Positions 25,055 through 34,063 are shown, counted from the first letter of the stretch. The stretch is 64,000 nt of DNA from Levilactobacillus senmaizukei DSM 21775 = NBRC 103853 (GCF_001592085.1 NZ_BCWD01000001.1:62001-126000), one strand, 5' to 3'. The notes: a model not told the origin generated them from the letters alone. Translations and numbers: made by a program.

Positions 25055-28000
25055 TTAGTTATCGGCCTGATAGGCAACGGTACTTTCACCATTTCCATTT
25101 GAAAGGACCTGCAGTTGATTCCCTACCTGATCGCGTAACTCGCTAACATGACTGATGATCCCAATCATTCGGTGTTGTCCCTCAATGGTCTCTAACGATT
25201 CCAAAGCCGTCATGAGTGCCTCTTCGTCCAGTGATCCGAATCCTTCATCGATGAATAAGGCATCGACTTCCACACTTCCCGTGGTACTTTGAATGACCTC
25301 GCCAAGCGCTAACGCTAACGCCAGGGACGCCATAAAACTTTCACCACCGGATAGCGTATGGACGCTCCGTTGTTCACCCACGTGGTCATCGTAGACATTG
25401 ATTTCCAGCCCCGACCGTTTCTTCGAAGAGGCCTGAGAATCATCGATCACAAACTGATAACGACCATTGGTCAGCTGCCGCAGACGCGTATTCCCCACCG
25501 TTAAGATTTGGCGCAGATATGTCTGCAGGACATAGCGTTCCAAGCCCAAATGACTACTGGTGCCATCCCCCGTTACAACACCACTCAGTTCTGTCAGTGC
25601 CTGAGTCCGTTGCAGGGCTGCTGCTTGCCGGGCCACCTGCTCAGTGATTTGTTGGACCAACCGATCGTTCTGTTGCCAACGGGTCTGTTGCGCGTGCCGG
25701 TCATCCTGAAGCACGGTCACCGCGCCCTGAGCTGCCTTAAGCTTACCCTCCGTTTGTTCCCGATCCGGCATCGGCCGACCGGCCGTCCGGCGTTGTAAAT
25801 CCTCGAGTTGGGTGGTTAAACGTTCTCGTTGACTGTGAAAGTCTTGAATGACTTGCCGTTTTGCGGCTAACGCCGGCAGCTTTGTCAACAGGGCCGCGAC
25901 GTGTTGCCGTGAAGATTCAGTTACTTGGTCAAAATGTTGGCTAAGACTGGTGGCTAGTGCTGTTTGAGCTTTCTGCCACCGTTGGGTACTTTGCGTCACT
26001 TCGGTCGTGGCGTTCCGGACGCTCGCCTGAGCACCCGCTAACACCTGTTCAGCCGTCACGACCGCGGCAGCCGCCCGGTCAAGCTGGTCTCGGTCTGCCT
26101 TCAACTGCGCTTGTAACGCTTGACCCCGTTCGGTAAAGGCTGTCAAGGTCGGTGCATCCGTTGGCAACTGATCCCGTTGACCTTGAATGGTGGTTTCCAA
26201 GCGATCCACGCGACGCTGTGCCTCCTGTAACGCCTGCTGGGCCGTGTCAAAATCCTGGCGATGTCCGGCCAATGCCGCCACTAATTCTTTTGATTTTTCC
26301 TGTGTCTGGGTCAACTCCACTTGCTGGTCATGATTAGCTGTCAGGGCAGTCTGGTGAGCCTTTTCCTGGGCCTTTAAGGCGCCTGCCACTACGGACACAT
26401 CCGGCTGTTCTTTAATTTTCAAGACCTGGGCCAGCTCGCTGAGTCCGGCTTGTTGGGTCGCCACTTGTTCCTGCAACTGCGTTTGATTTTGCTGACTGTC
26501 TAGCGTCAGGGCAGTCACTTTCTGAGCGCCCGTGGCGGCCAAAGCCTTAGCATCATCAACGGCTTGCTGCGTGACCTCGGGCTCGGCGGTAATGGTGGCC
26601 GGATGGGGATGGTCGGTTGACCCACAAACGGGACACGGTGTTCCTGGCGTTAACTGCCGGGTTAGCTGTTGAATCTGATCACGAATAAAGGCCTGATTAA
26701 CCGTTTCGGCTTGCTGATCCAGTTTCCCTGCTGCCGCTTGGGCTTCGGCTAGTTGTTTCCCTAAGGAATCGGCTTGCAGCCTTAACTGCTGCAATGCTTG
26801 ATCCCCCGCCGTGAGCACGGACAATTGCCGACGGTATTCCTTTAACTGAGCTCCCCGTTCACTCAGGACTTGCGACCGTTTTGTCACCGCAACCTGACGA
26901 TCCAACACCGCCTGAAACTGATCCTGTTGCCGTTCGCCATCCTTGATCGTCAGTTTGAGGCGTTCGACTTTACTGTGATTTGCCTGCAGATCTTGGCGTT
27001 GAGCCGTTAGCTCCGTGGTTCTTTGCGCCAATTCGTGATAGAGCGGTTGTAACTGCTGCATTCGGTCCCATTCACTTTGTCCATCCTGGACCCGTTGCTT
27101 GACCGCGGCTAACGCTTGTTGTTCAGCAATGGCATTCGTTTTGCCAGCTTCTGCTTGGTCTAACACCAGTTGCGTCTTCTCGAGAGCCTGCTGCCGCTGG
27201 GTACGGGCTCGCGTTGCTTCCTGTTCTTCCAACCACTGGGGCTGGATTTTTTGGCCCCATTCCAGCTCACTAATCTCGGCTTGCACTTGCTGCATCTCGG
27301 ACTCACGATTTGTTAAGGTCTGCTGCATGAGCTTGGCCTGTTTCAAGGCAGCCTGATCCTTGACCAACTGGGCTTCCTGCGTATCTTGCCGCGTCAATTG
27401 TTCCACCCGACCCTGCGCACTCGTCACCCGATCCGTCAACGCCTGGATATCTCGACGACTCGCTGCTTGTTGCGTGGCCATTAAGTCCAATAACGTCGTC
27501 GTTTGCTGTTGTTCTAAGGCTGCTTTGGCCGTGACTTCATTGGCTTCGGTCCACTGTAGTTGTTCCTGTAGTCGGCTTAACGACTCCGCGGCAGCCCGGT
27601 TGTTCAAGACATCTTGCTTGGCCTGTTCCCGGAGTTCTGCCGTCCACTTAGCAAAGATTTCCGTGTTGAAGAGTTGTTCTAACACGGTAGCCTTCTCATC
27701 ACTAGGTGCCACTAAGAACCGGCGAAATTGGCCTTGCGGTAACAGAACTATCTGGGCAAATTGTTTACCATCCATCTGTAGTAAGGTCTGCAGGTAGTCC
27801 TTCACCTGTCCATTTTTGGTTAATTGTGCCACTTCACGGTCATCCTCAAACACGGTCAACGTGACCTTAGAGGCCACATCGGTTGTCCCTGATCCCCGCT
27901 TCTTGGCCAAGGTTTGATTGGGTTCACGAATAATTTCATAACGCCGATGGCGATGGGTAAAATTAAAGGTTACTCGCGTGATATCTGTCGTCGTTGCAAA

Positions 28001-28204
28001 GTCGGACCGCATGGCCTTGGGTTCACGATCGGTGCCGGAGGTCTGATCAAATAAGGCATAGCTCATGCCATCAAAAATGGTCGTCTTGCCGCTACCCGTT
28101 TTTCCACTAATTAAGAATAACGGCGTAGCCGCAAACTTGGTGAAGTCGATGGTCGTATCGCGATACGGCCCAAAAAATTCTAAATGTAGGGTTAAGGGGC
28201 TCAT
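25055..28204 (-). CDS. sbcC: SbcC, ATPase subunit of the SbcCD nuclease
   Basis: A 1049-aa SMC-like ATPase that, with SbcD, cuts DNA hairpins and blocked ends. Walker A is GKTGSGKTT (about 34-42), then a long Gln/Ala-rich coiled coil, the zinc hook CPVC (around residue 525), a second coiled coil, signature TLSGGESFMASLALALALG and Walker B VDALFIDEGFGSLDEEAL near the C-terminus. Its ATG overlaps the sbcD stop (ATGA), with AAGGAGG upstream, so the two are translationally coupled. Confidence 0.95.
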   Translation of the reverse strand: MSPLTLHLEFFGPYRDTTIDFTKFAATPLFLISGKTGSGKTTIFDGMSYALFDQTSGTDREPKAMRSDFATTTDITRVTFNFTHRHRRYEIIREPNQTLAKKRGSGTTDVASKVTLTVFEDDREVAQLTKNGQVKDYLQTLLQMDGKQFAQIVLLPQGQFRRFLVAPSDEKATVLEQLFNTEIFAKWTAELREQAKQDVLNNRAAAESLSRLQEQLQWTEANEVTAKAALEQQQTTTLLDLMATQQAASRRDIQALTDRVTSAQGRVEQLTRQDTQEAQLVKDQAALKQAKLMQQTLTNRESEMQQVQAEISELEWGQKIQPQWLEEQEATRARTQRQQALEKTQLVLDQAEAGKTNAIAEQQALAAVKQRVQDGQSEWDRMQQLQPLYHELAQRTTELTAQRQDLQANHSKVERLKLTIKDGERQQDQFQAVLDRQVAVTKRSQVLSERGAQLKEYRRQLSVLTAGDQALQQLRLQADSLGKQLAEAQAAAGKLDQQAETVNQAFIRDQIQQLTRQLTPGTPCPVCGSTDHPHPATITAEPEVTQQAVDDAKALAATGAQKVTALTLDSQQNQTQLQEQVATQQAGLSELAQVLKIKEQPDVSVVAGALKAQEKAHQTALTANHDQQVELTQTQEKSKELVAALAGHRQDFDTAQQALQEAQRRVDRLETTIQGQRDQLPTDAPTLTAFTERGQALQAQLKADRDQLDRAAAAVVTAEQVLAGAQASVRNATTEVTQSTQRWQKAQTALATSLSQHFDQVTESSRQHVAALLTKLPALAAKRQVIQDFHSQRERLTTQLEDLQRRTAGRPMPDREQTEGKLKAAQGAVTVLQDDRHAQQTRWQQNDRLVQQITEQVARQAAALQRTQALTELSGVVTGDGTSSHLGLERYVLQTYLRQILTVGNTRLRQLTNGRYQFVIDDSQASSKKRSGLEINVYDDHVGEQRSVHTLSGGESFMASLALALALGEVIQSTTGSVEVDALFIDEGFGSLDEEALMTALESLETIEGQHRMIGIISHVSELRDQVGNQLQVLSNGNGESTVAYQADN

Positions 28205-29334
28205 TCCGTATCCTCCTTCATGGCACGCTGCAAGGCCGCCTCGGACCACGTTCGTTGCTGATCGGTCAGGGGATGCTGTGTCATCTGCTCAAAAAAGTTA
28301 GCCAGTAATGTTTGGGGGTCTTGCTGTAGCTCTTGGGTCTCCAAGTCATCTGGCGTCACGGTTAACTGATTCACGCGGTTTAACTCGATGATCTTTGGGA
28401 ACCGGGTCTTCAGCTCCTGCATTACATTCGTAATCGGCACCGTATCGGTCAGATCAACGGCGACAAAGTCTTCCGGTGTGACTGGATAGTCCTGCTCTCG
28501 ATCCATCAAATGAGCAAAGCTATCGGTCAAGACGACCAAATCATGCAGAGGCTTCAATGGGCGGAAAGACACGGTAACTGGATCAGTCGCCGTATCCACA
28601 ATCCACACCCCCTTGGTATCCGCGGCCTCGCTAGTGGAAAACTTTAACGGTGATCCACTGTACTTAATCTTTGCCTCGCCTTGCAGGGCTTCCTTGCGGT
28701 GCAGGTGACCCAAGGCCACGTAATCAAATGGCGATAGGAGATCGACGGGAACCGCATTCAAGCCCCCGACTTGTACCAGCGTCTCGGAATCCGTATGTGA
28801 ACTACCCGCCGCAAAGAAATGGGCAACCAGGACGTGCCGCTTGCCAGCCGTAAAATGCTGTTGCATGGCGGCCACCAACCGCGCCATCCCCTGAGCAACC
28901 GTGCGAATCTCTTCATCCTGGAAAAATTGGCGTACGGCAAAGGGCTCAAAGTAGGGTAATAAAAAGAATTCCGTATCACCCAAGCTAATGGGGGTTAAGC
29001 AGTTCTTCAGATCCGTCCGCAAGTAAAAATCGGTACTGGCAAACCATTCTTGGCCATAACCTAGCCGTACCGCAGAGTCGTGATTGCCGCTAATGGCAAG
29101 CAATGGAAAGTGCTCGTGGCGGTTTAAATCCACCAACATGTCGTCTAGCGCGGCCACGGCCGCTTCACTCGGCAGGGCACGGTCAAATAGGTCACCCGCA
29201 ATGACGACAGCATCGACGGCTTCCTCACGTGCAATGGCCTTAATTTGACGATAAGCATCCTGCTGTTCTTCTAGTAAGTCGTAGCCATTGAGCCGCTTAC
29301 CGATATGCCAATCGGCCGTATGTAGAAATTTCAT
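28201..29334 (-). CDS. sbcD: SbcD, nuclease subunit of SbcCD
   Basis: A 377-aa metallophosphoesterase of the Mre11 type. Metal ligands appear in order: HTADWHIGK (about 5-13), IAGDLFDR (about 46-53), SGNHDSAVR (about 81-89), VAHFF (about 170) and LGHLHRKEAL (about 206). The C-terminal part from about 270 is the capping domain. The ATG shares one base with the stop of tag (TAATG), so tag, sbcD and sbcC form a repair operon. Confidence 0.95.
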   Translation of the reverse strand: MKFLHTADWHIGKRLNGYDLLEEQQDAYRQIKAIAREEAVDAVVIAGDLFDRALPSEAAVAALDDMLVDLNRHEHFPLLAISGNHDSAVRLGYGQEWFASTDFYLRTDLKNCLTPISLGDTEFFLLPYFEPFAVRQFFQDEEIRTVAQGMARLVAAMQQHFTAGKRHVLVAHFFAAGSSHTDSETLVQVGGLNAVPVDLLSPFDYVALGHLHRKEALQGEAKIKYSGSPLKFSTSEAADTKGVWIVDTATDPVTVSFRPLKPLHDLVVLTDSFAHLMDREQDYPVTPEDFVAVDLTDTVPITNVMQELKTRFPKIIELNRVNQLTVTPDDLETQELQQDPQTLLANFFEQMTQHPLTDQQRTWSEAALQRAMKEDTE

Positions 29335-29909
29335 TATGACACCCCTCTAACTTGATTCTCCGGCGCCCAATCGCAACTTATCAGGTGGTCATTAACCAAT
29401 CCCGCAGCCTGTAAGAATGAATAAACCGTCGTGGGACCCACAAATTTAAATCCGCGCTTCTTCATAGCCTTGGCAATTGTCCTGGCAAGGTCGGTTGTCG
29501 CCGGTATCTCTGCCATCGTCGTGACCGCATGTCTAACTGGCTGGCCATCCACAAAGGCCCACAGCCAGTCGTCAAATGGGACCGACGCCGACCAATTGGC
29601 CAGTACCCGAGCGTTATTAATCGTGGCGGTTAATTTAAGTCGATTCCGAATAATGGCTTTGTTTGTCAGTAATCTTTCCAAATCATCGGCGGTCATTGCT
29701 GCGACCCGTTCAATATCATAATTATAGAAAGCTCGTCTAAAGGCCGCCCGCTTATTAATCACCGTCTGCCAACTTAAGCCCGCCTGATACGTCTCTAGAC
29801 ACAACAATTCAAATAAGACCGGCGTCGCATGCTCTGGGTGGCCCCACTCGTTATCGTGATATGCTTGCATCTCCGGTGATGAATTGGCCCAATCGCAACG
29901 CTTTGTCAT
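29334..29909 (-). CDS. tag: DNA-3-methyladenine glycosylase I
   Basis: A 191-aa base-excision repair enzyme that removes 3-methyladenine. Zinc ligands are intact (KRCDW at the start, AYHDNEWG, and NDHLISC near the end), the catalytic Glu is in CLETYQAGLSW, and the base-binding RGFKFVGPTT motif is present. The start is the ATG 29907-29909 with GGAGG. It heads the tag-sbcD-sbcC operon and is the functional counterpart of the degenerate homologue at 18014-18562. Confidence 0.95.
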   Translation of the reverse strand: MTKRCDWANSSPEMQAYHDNEWGHPEHATPVLFELLCLETYQAGLSWQTVINKRAAFRRAFYNYDIERVAAMTADDLERLLTNKAIIRNRLKLTATINNARVLANWSASVPFDDWLWAFVDGQPVRHAVTTMAEIPATTDLARTIAKAMKKRGFKFVGPTTVYSFLQAAGLVNDHLISCDWAPENQVRGVS

Positions 29910-29940
29910 TTGAATTTCCTCCATTTGTTGGTTTAAGACT

Positions 29941-29969
29941 ACTATACCAGATTCTAAATCGCACCCCAA
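29941..29969 (-). promoter_or_regulatory. Promoter of the tag-sbcDC operon
   Basis: TTGGGG (29964-29969) and an extended TGGTATAGT -10 (TATAGT, 29941-29946) on the minus strand, 17-base spacing. Confidence 0.65.
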
Positions 29970-30025
29970 ACAGGTGTTCTTATAAATAGCTAATTGAAAC
30001 CGCATACAGCCAGGGCCTTTAATAC

Positions 30026-30054
30026 TTGACCCTGAATGGCTAAAAGTCTATGCT
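30026..30054 (+). promoter_or_regulatory. Promoter of the secreted metalloprotease gene
   Basis: TTGACC (30026-30031) and TATGCT (30049-30054), 17-base spacing, about 45 bases before the start codon. Confidence 0.65.
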
Positions 30055-30098
30055 ATTGTAAATGTTAAATGTTTTGGGGAATTAGGGAGGTTAGCATC

Positions 30099-31028
30099 AT
30101 GCTCGGATCACATCATTTGAAAGCACGTTCACTGACAATTCTAGCGGCAACTGCCGTCTTAGTAACGCCGGTTGTTGCGGCTAGTACCGTGACAGCTCAA
30201 GCGGCCAGCGTCAAGCCATCATCGGCCATGCTGAAAAAGAGTAAGAATTATTATCGCAAACATGCTAAAACCTTAGGTAAAAAATACAAATTAGCCTACA
30301 ACGCGCAGACCGGCCTGAAGAAAAACGGCAAGGCTTACGTGTACGTGAATACCAAAGATAAGAAACTCCAACAAAGCGTCAAAGTTGCTATGGGTTACTG
30401 GAACAAGAAACTCGGCAAGAAGGAATTCGTTAAGGGTTCCAAGAAGAACCATACCCTAACCTTCTCCGTCTCATATGCTAAGCCCACTAAGAGCGACCAA
30501 AGTGACGCTTGGTGGACGCCCAGTCGAAAAAAGGTTCAGGTTCGCTGGTCCTACTACCAGGCTGAAACGGACAACATTGGCGTCGCAATGACTAATCAGC
30601 TTAATAACGCCTTCTATAGGCGCTACTCGAACGTTGTTGAATCAAAGGCTAAGGCCAACTTGGCTGCCAAAGGCATCACGAGTTCCGACAACAATTACAA
30701 TACCCTGTTCGACCAAGAAGCCGAACGGATTGAAAAGAGTCTCTCCGCATACAGCAGCCTTAAAAAGGATGTTGCCGCAGTTAACAGTAAGTTAGCTACC
30801 GAAGGCCGGATGTATGAATACGCTAGCACTATCGCTCACGAATTTGGCCACGTCTTAGGGATGAATCATTCGCCTAACAAGGCCGACCTGATGTACTTTG
30901 AAAGCGGTAGTTCCAACGTCTACAGCTACGCCAAAGTCAAGGCGGGGCTATCCAAGTACAATCCAATTACCACGACTGACAAGAATCGCGCTAAGTTAGC
31001 GCTCAAGGTTTATACCGCAACGCACTAA
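30099..31028 (+). CDS. Secreted zinc metalloprotease (metzincin, matrixin-like)
   Basis: A 309-aa exported protein. The signal peptide (hydrophobic LTILAATAVLVTPVVAA, cleavage likely after AQA about residue 36) is followed by a lysine-rich prodomain-like region. The zinc motif HEFGHVLGMNH (247-257) carries all three His ligands and the general-base Glu, and a Met-turn candidate is DLMYF (264-268). That is the metzincin layout, so it should cleave proteins outside the cell. Start is the ATG behind GGGAGG. The substrate is unknown. It is followed by a lysozyme-family gene with its own start signals. Confidence 0.87.
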   Translation: MLGSHHLKARSLTILAATAVLVTPVVAASTVTAQAASVKPSSAMLKKSKNYYRKHAKTLGKKYKLAYNAQTGLKKNGKAYVYVNTKDKKLQQSVKVAMGYWNKKLGKKEFVKGSKKNHTLTFSVSYAKPTKSDQSDAWWTPSRKKVQVRWSYYQAETDNIGVAMTNQLNNAFYRRYSNVVESKAKANLAAKGITSSDNNYNTLFDQEAERIEKSLSAYSSLKKDVAAVNSKLATEGRMYEYASTIAHEFGHVLGMNHSPNKADLMYFESGSSNVYSYAKVKAGLSKYNPITTTDKNRAKLALKVYTATH

Positions 31029-31042
31029 CCCGTAACTCCGTC

Positions 31043-31080
31043 AAAGTTATCGACTGCTTCGTTTGGTCGGTAACTTTTTT
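31043..31080 (+). terminator. Terminator of the metalloprotease gene
   Basis: AAAGTTATCGAC pairs with GTCGGTAACTTT, then TTTT. Confidence 0.8.
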
Positions 31081-31178
31081 ATTTGCAACTTAACTGTAAT
31101 CAAATGTAAATCTGCGGTAACCTGCTAGCCAGTCATACCGTGTACAATAGATTCTAAATACTGAGGAGGACATCATTC

Positions 31179-32123
31179 ATGCAAAGTAAGTTACATAAAT
31201 TAGGTGCTGGCTTAGCCGCATTAGCCGCCGTTGTTGCCGTCGGCGTTGGTTTAAACACGACAACCGCCAGTGCTTCAGGCAAGAAAGTTGCCGATATTTC
31301 ACAATATCAAGGGAACATTAACTGGAAAAAGGCTTCGAAAGACTTAAAGTATGCTATCATCCGTGTTCAACATGGGAGCAAGGGCGATGCCGGTTACATG
31401 GTCGACAGCAAGCGGAACGTCAACGCCAAGGGTGCTTACAAGTATGGCGTTCCTTTCGGTCAATACATGTTCGCCGAATTCACCAGTGTTAAGGATGCCC
31501 AAAAAGAAGCCAAGGACTTCTACAAGCGGAGTAACTCCCACACCAAATTCTACGTCTTAGACGAAGAAAAGCGGATGCCTTCTGCCAAGGGTAAGGAACA
31601 AACTTACGTCAATGCCTGGTTGAAGACTATGCGTAGCTTAACCGACAAGCCACTGATCATGTACGCTGGGGAATACTATGCCAACGCACATAAATTAAAC
31701 TTCTCGAAATTTGATGGAACTTGGATTGCCAAGTACAGTTCCGTCAAGCCTAAGGTTTCCGGCACATCCGTTGACCTCTGGCAATACACCAGTTCCGGTC
31801 GGGTTTCCGGTATCAGCGGAAACGTGGACTTGAACAAGGTCTTAGACGGCAAGACGGTTAAGAGCTGGTTTGCAAGTAAGACTAGTCACGCCAAGGCTAG
31901 TTACTACAATAGCCTGAACGGGGTCACCGGCGTTAAGGGTGACAAGGCCGTCTACGAATACAAGTCTACTAGCTTCGCCAAGAAGAACCGGGTGAAGAAG
32001 TTCAAAGCCGGTCAAAACTTTAAGGTTAAGGCGATTGTCAAGAACGGCAAGAATGCTTACCGGTTCCAATTGATGAACGGCAAGTACATTACTGCTAACC
32101 AAGCTTACGTTTCAACTTACTAA
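31179..32123 (+). CDS. Secreted GH25 lysozyme (muramidase)
   Basis: A 314-aa exported cell-wall hydrolase that cleaves beta-1,4 bonds in peptidoglycan. Signal peptide: residues 1-33 (ends TTTASAS). The GH25 barrel covers about 36-220 with Asp39 (VADISQYQG), FGQYMFAEF, the catalytic Asp-Glu pair in FYVLDEEKR (about 127-130) and VDLWQYTSSG. The C-terminal 85 residues form a basic Tyr/Lys-rich domain, probably wall-binding. Start ATG has GAGGAGG. Confidence 0.92.
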   Translation: MQSKLHKLGAGLAALAAVVAVGVGLNTTTASASGKKVADISQYQGNINWKKASKDLKYAIIRVQHGSKGDAGYMVDSKRNVNAKGAYKYGVPFGQYMFAEFTSVKDAQKEAKDFYKRSNSHTKFYVLDEEKRMPSAKGKEQTYVNAWLKTMRSLTDKPLIMYAGEYYANAHKLNFSKFDGTWIAKYSSVKPKVSGTSVDLWQYTSSGRVSGISGNVDLNKVLDGKTVKSWFASKTSHAKASYYNSLNGVTGVKGDKAVYEYKSTSFAKKNRVKKFKAGQNFKVKAIVKNGKNAYRFQLMNGKYITANQAYVSTY

Positions 32124-32133
32124 ACAATTAATC

Positions 32134-32174
32134 AAAAAACCGGTTGGGAATCAAATTCCCAACCGATTTTTATT
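32134..32174. terminator. Bidirectional terminator
   Basis: AAAAACCGGTTGGGAAT pairs with ATTCCCAACCGATTTTT between the lysozyme and the convergent AhpD-like gene. Confidence 0.9.
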
Positions 32175-32184
32175 TACGCTCAAT

Positions 32185-32505
32185 TTAGTTACCGAAGACT
32201 TCCTTAGCGATACCAAAAGCTGACCAGGCCTTGGGCCAACCGACGTAGAAGGCTAAATGAGTAATCACTTCAGAAATTTCATCTTTGGTAATCCCATTGC
32301 TCTTCCCAATCTTCAAGTGAGCGGGTAATTGTTCAAAGCTTCCGGCAGAGATCAACGCCGAAATCGTAATCAAACTCCGTTGGTGTGCGGATAACTCCGC
32401 CTCACGGGACCAGACTTCGCCAAACAAAACATCATCATTTAACTCCGCAAATTTCGGGGCAAACTCGCCTAAGTTGTCGCGTCCGGCAGTTTGTTTTTTA
32501 GCCAT
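32185..32505 (-). CDS. Carboxymuconolactone decarboxylase/AhpD-like protein
   Basis: A 106-aa cytoplasmic protein of the CMD family. Core: LFGEVWSREAELSAHQRSLITISALISAG and LPAHLKIGKSNGITKDEISEVITHLAFYVGWPKAWSA, the helical layout of gamma-carboxymuconolactone decarboxylase. The CxxC of peroxidase-type AhpD is absent. The start is the ATG 32503-32505, directly after the cupin stop, with AAGGAAG. It is the last gene of a MerR-controlled operon. Its substrate is unknown. Confidence 0.85.
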   Translation of the reverse strand: MAKKQTAGRDNLGEFAPKFAELNDDVLFGEVWSREAELSAHQRSLITISALISAGSFEQLPAHLKIGKSNGITKDEISEVITHLAFYVGWPKAWSAFGIAKEVFGN

Positions 32506-32506
32506 C

Positions 32507-32932
32507 TTACTCTTCCTTTCCATCTAGTGCGGCATAGGCTTCGTCGCTGACCGGTTCCAACCATTCTGGAGTCCCAGCCGTAATGGCAATGTGACTGAAC
32601 CAGCTATCTTTGGTTGCTCCGTGCCAGTGTTTAACGCCATCCTTGGTCACCACCACGTCGCCCGCCTTTAACCGACGAGCAGTGTGACCGGCCTCCTGGT
32701 ACCACCCTTCACCGCCAGTAACCAAGAGGATTTGAAACCCATCATGATGAATGTGCCAGTTATTCCGGCATCCGGGTTCAAAGGTCACGTTCCCAACCCC
32801 AACGCTCACATCGGGGTCGTTGACCAACCCTTGGAGATAACTTTGACCAACAAAGAAATCTTGATAAGCCACGTTCTTGTCACCTGCTGGGAAAATAACC
32901 CCATTTTTAATATCCACATTTTTTGCCATCAT
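32507..32932 (-). CDS. Cupin-domain protein
   Basis: A 141-aa single cupin. Metal-binding motif 1 is GCRNNWHIHHDGFQILLVTGGEG (about 52-74) and motif 2 is AGDVVVTKDGVKHWHGA (about 91-107). Cupin and CMD proteins often occur together in lactobacilli and are often linked to carbonyl or quinone stress. Here both follow a MerR-type regulator. Two adjacent ATGs are possible starts, the second favoured by spacing from AAAGGA (6 versus 9 bases). Confidence 0.85.
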   Translation of the reverse strand: MMAKNVDIKNGVIFPAGDKNVAYQDFFVGQSYLQGLVNDPDVSVGVGNVTFEPGCRNNWHIHHDGFQILLVTGGEGWYQEAGHTARRLKAGDVVVTKDGVKHWHGATKDSWFSHIAITAGTPEWLEPVSDEAYAALDGKEE

Positions 32933-32944
32933 TAATCATCCTTT

Positions 32945-33364
32945 CTAGTCCTGAAACCTTTGTAGGTAGTCGTGAAAAGTCTCGGAGTCATCGATCGTAT
33001 GCGCTTGTTTTTCGTCATACCATTTGATCTTGTGTTCTAACACCGTCAGATGCAGCTGACGCTCGGCAATTTCGGCCTCAGCCTCATTCTTAATCCGCTG
33101 TAACATCTCCCGGCGTTCACCGATAGTTGCGTCGCCCTCGGCTCGTAACTTCACGTAGCGCTTCAACTCATTCAGCCGCATCCCCGTCCCTTTAAGATGT
33201 AGGATAAAGCCGACCCAGCGAATGTCATGTTCCGTGTAGAACCGCACGCCATTATCGTCGCGCTGAGACAGAATTAAGCCCTGGTCTTCATAATAACGGA
33301 GGGTATAAGTCGATAATCCGACCAGCTGAGAAAATTCACCAATCCGATATTGTTTTTCTGCCAT
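32945..33364 (-). CDS. MerR-family transcriptional regulator
   Basis: A 139-aa regulator. The DNA-binding domain YRIGEFSQLVGLSTYTLRYYEDQGLI (about 6-31) is typical, then a coiled dimerisation helix. No metal-site cysteines are present, so it is likely of the AdhR/carbonyl- or drug-sensing kind. The start is the ATG 33362-33364 with AAGGGGG. A MerR-type promoter with a 19-base spacer lies directly upstream, implying autoregulation together with the cupin and AhpD-like genes. Confidence 0.92.
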   Translation of the reverse strand: MAEKQYRIGEFSQLVGLSTYTLRYYEDQGLILSQRDDNGVRFYTEHDIRWVGFILHLKGTGMRLNELKRYVKLRAEGDATIGERREMLQRIKNEAEAEIAERQLHLTVLEHKIKWYDEKQAHTIDDSETFHDYLQRFQD

Positions 33365-33396
33365 CACCTTGACCCCCTTAACTGGTTAACAAGACT

Positions 33397-33427
33397 AGTA
33401 AACACCTTCGAGTGCACTGTAAGGCAA
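33397..33427 (-). promoter_or_regulatory. MerR-type promoter with dyad operator
   Basis: TTGCCT (33422-33427) and TTTACT (33397-33402) on the minus strand are separated by 19 bases, the over-long spacing that MerR proteins correct. The spacer contains the dyad CTTACAGTGCACTCGAAG (33406-33423), with its palindromic AGTGCACT centre. Confidence 0.8.
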
Positions 33428-33493
33428 GGCCTTTTGTCAAAAAAAGGCCAAATAAAAACGCCCAAGCCAAAATTGTCTCAGACGTGTCGGTAT

Positions 33494-34063
33494 TTAAGCT
33501 AAGCTGCTGAATTGAGAAATGGCTAACCGCATAGTCTGGTCAAACCGTTCATTGACCTTTTGTGGCGTTACCCGCATGAACCCACCGATTTCTTGAACAA
33601 TAAACCCAAACAGCGCCGAGCGATAAAGACTAGCTTCAACCAGTGTCGTGCCGTCCGCTTCGCTCAGATGTAAGCTGTGAAACATTTGTTGATACAACTG
33701 CACCAGCGCCGCATGGGTCTGGACCAGGGGCCGCAAGTCATTAGGGTTCATTAGAAGTGGGGCCAGGTGTCGCTGAGTCAAACAGCCCTGACGGAATTCC
33801 CGGGCAAAGATCATCAGAGCCTCTTTACCGGAAACACCCATTAAGTTATGCATGAGTCGATCCGCAAGATCGCCAACGAATCGAACGCCAACTTGGTCTA
33901 AGAGATCATTCAAGCTCTCAATATAGTTATAAATTGACTGAGGCCGTACCGCTAGTTCATCCGCCAGTGCCCGAATAGTTAGTTGGTCAACCCCGCGTTC
34001 AGCAATCATCTGGATTGCCTGATCAATAACCTTTTCACGTGTTAACGTTCGCTTCTTTACCAT
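33494..34063 (-). CDS. TetR/AcrR-family regulator
   Basis: A 189-aa regulator. N-terminal HTH: TREKVIDQAIQMIAERGVDQLTIRALADELAVRPQSIYNYIESLNDLL (about 8-55). The C-terminal half is helical and resembles the WHG-type ligand-binding domain. Starts with ATG. There is no clear partner: the downstream gene encodes a wall-anchor-like protein and the upstream gene is MerR on the same strand after a 130-bp gap with an inverted repeat GGCCTTTT/AAAAGGCC (33428-33449). Confidence 0.88.
   Translation of the reverse strand: MVKKRTLTREKVIDQAIQMIAERGVDQLTIRALADELAVRPQSIYNYIESLNDLLDQVGVRFVGDLADRLMHNLMGVSGKEALMIFAREFRQGCLTQRHLAPLLMNPNDLRPLVQTHAALVQLYQQMFHSLHLSEADGTTLVEASLYRSALFGFIVQEIGGFMRVTPQKVNERFDQTMRLAISQFSSLA

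Noticed and set aside
26152-27797. Long plus-strand ORFs opposite sbcC
   Set aside because: They mirror the coiled-coil coding region of sbcC and have no ribosome sites.
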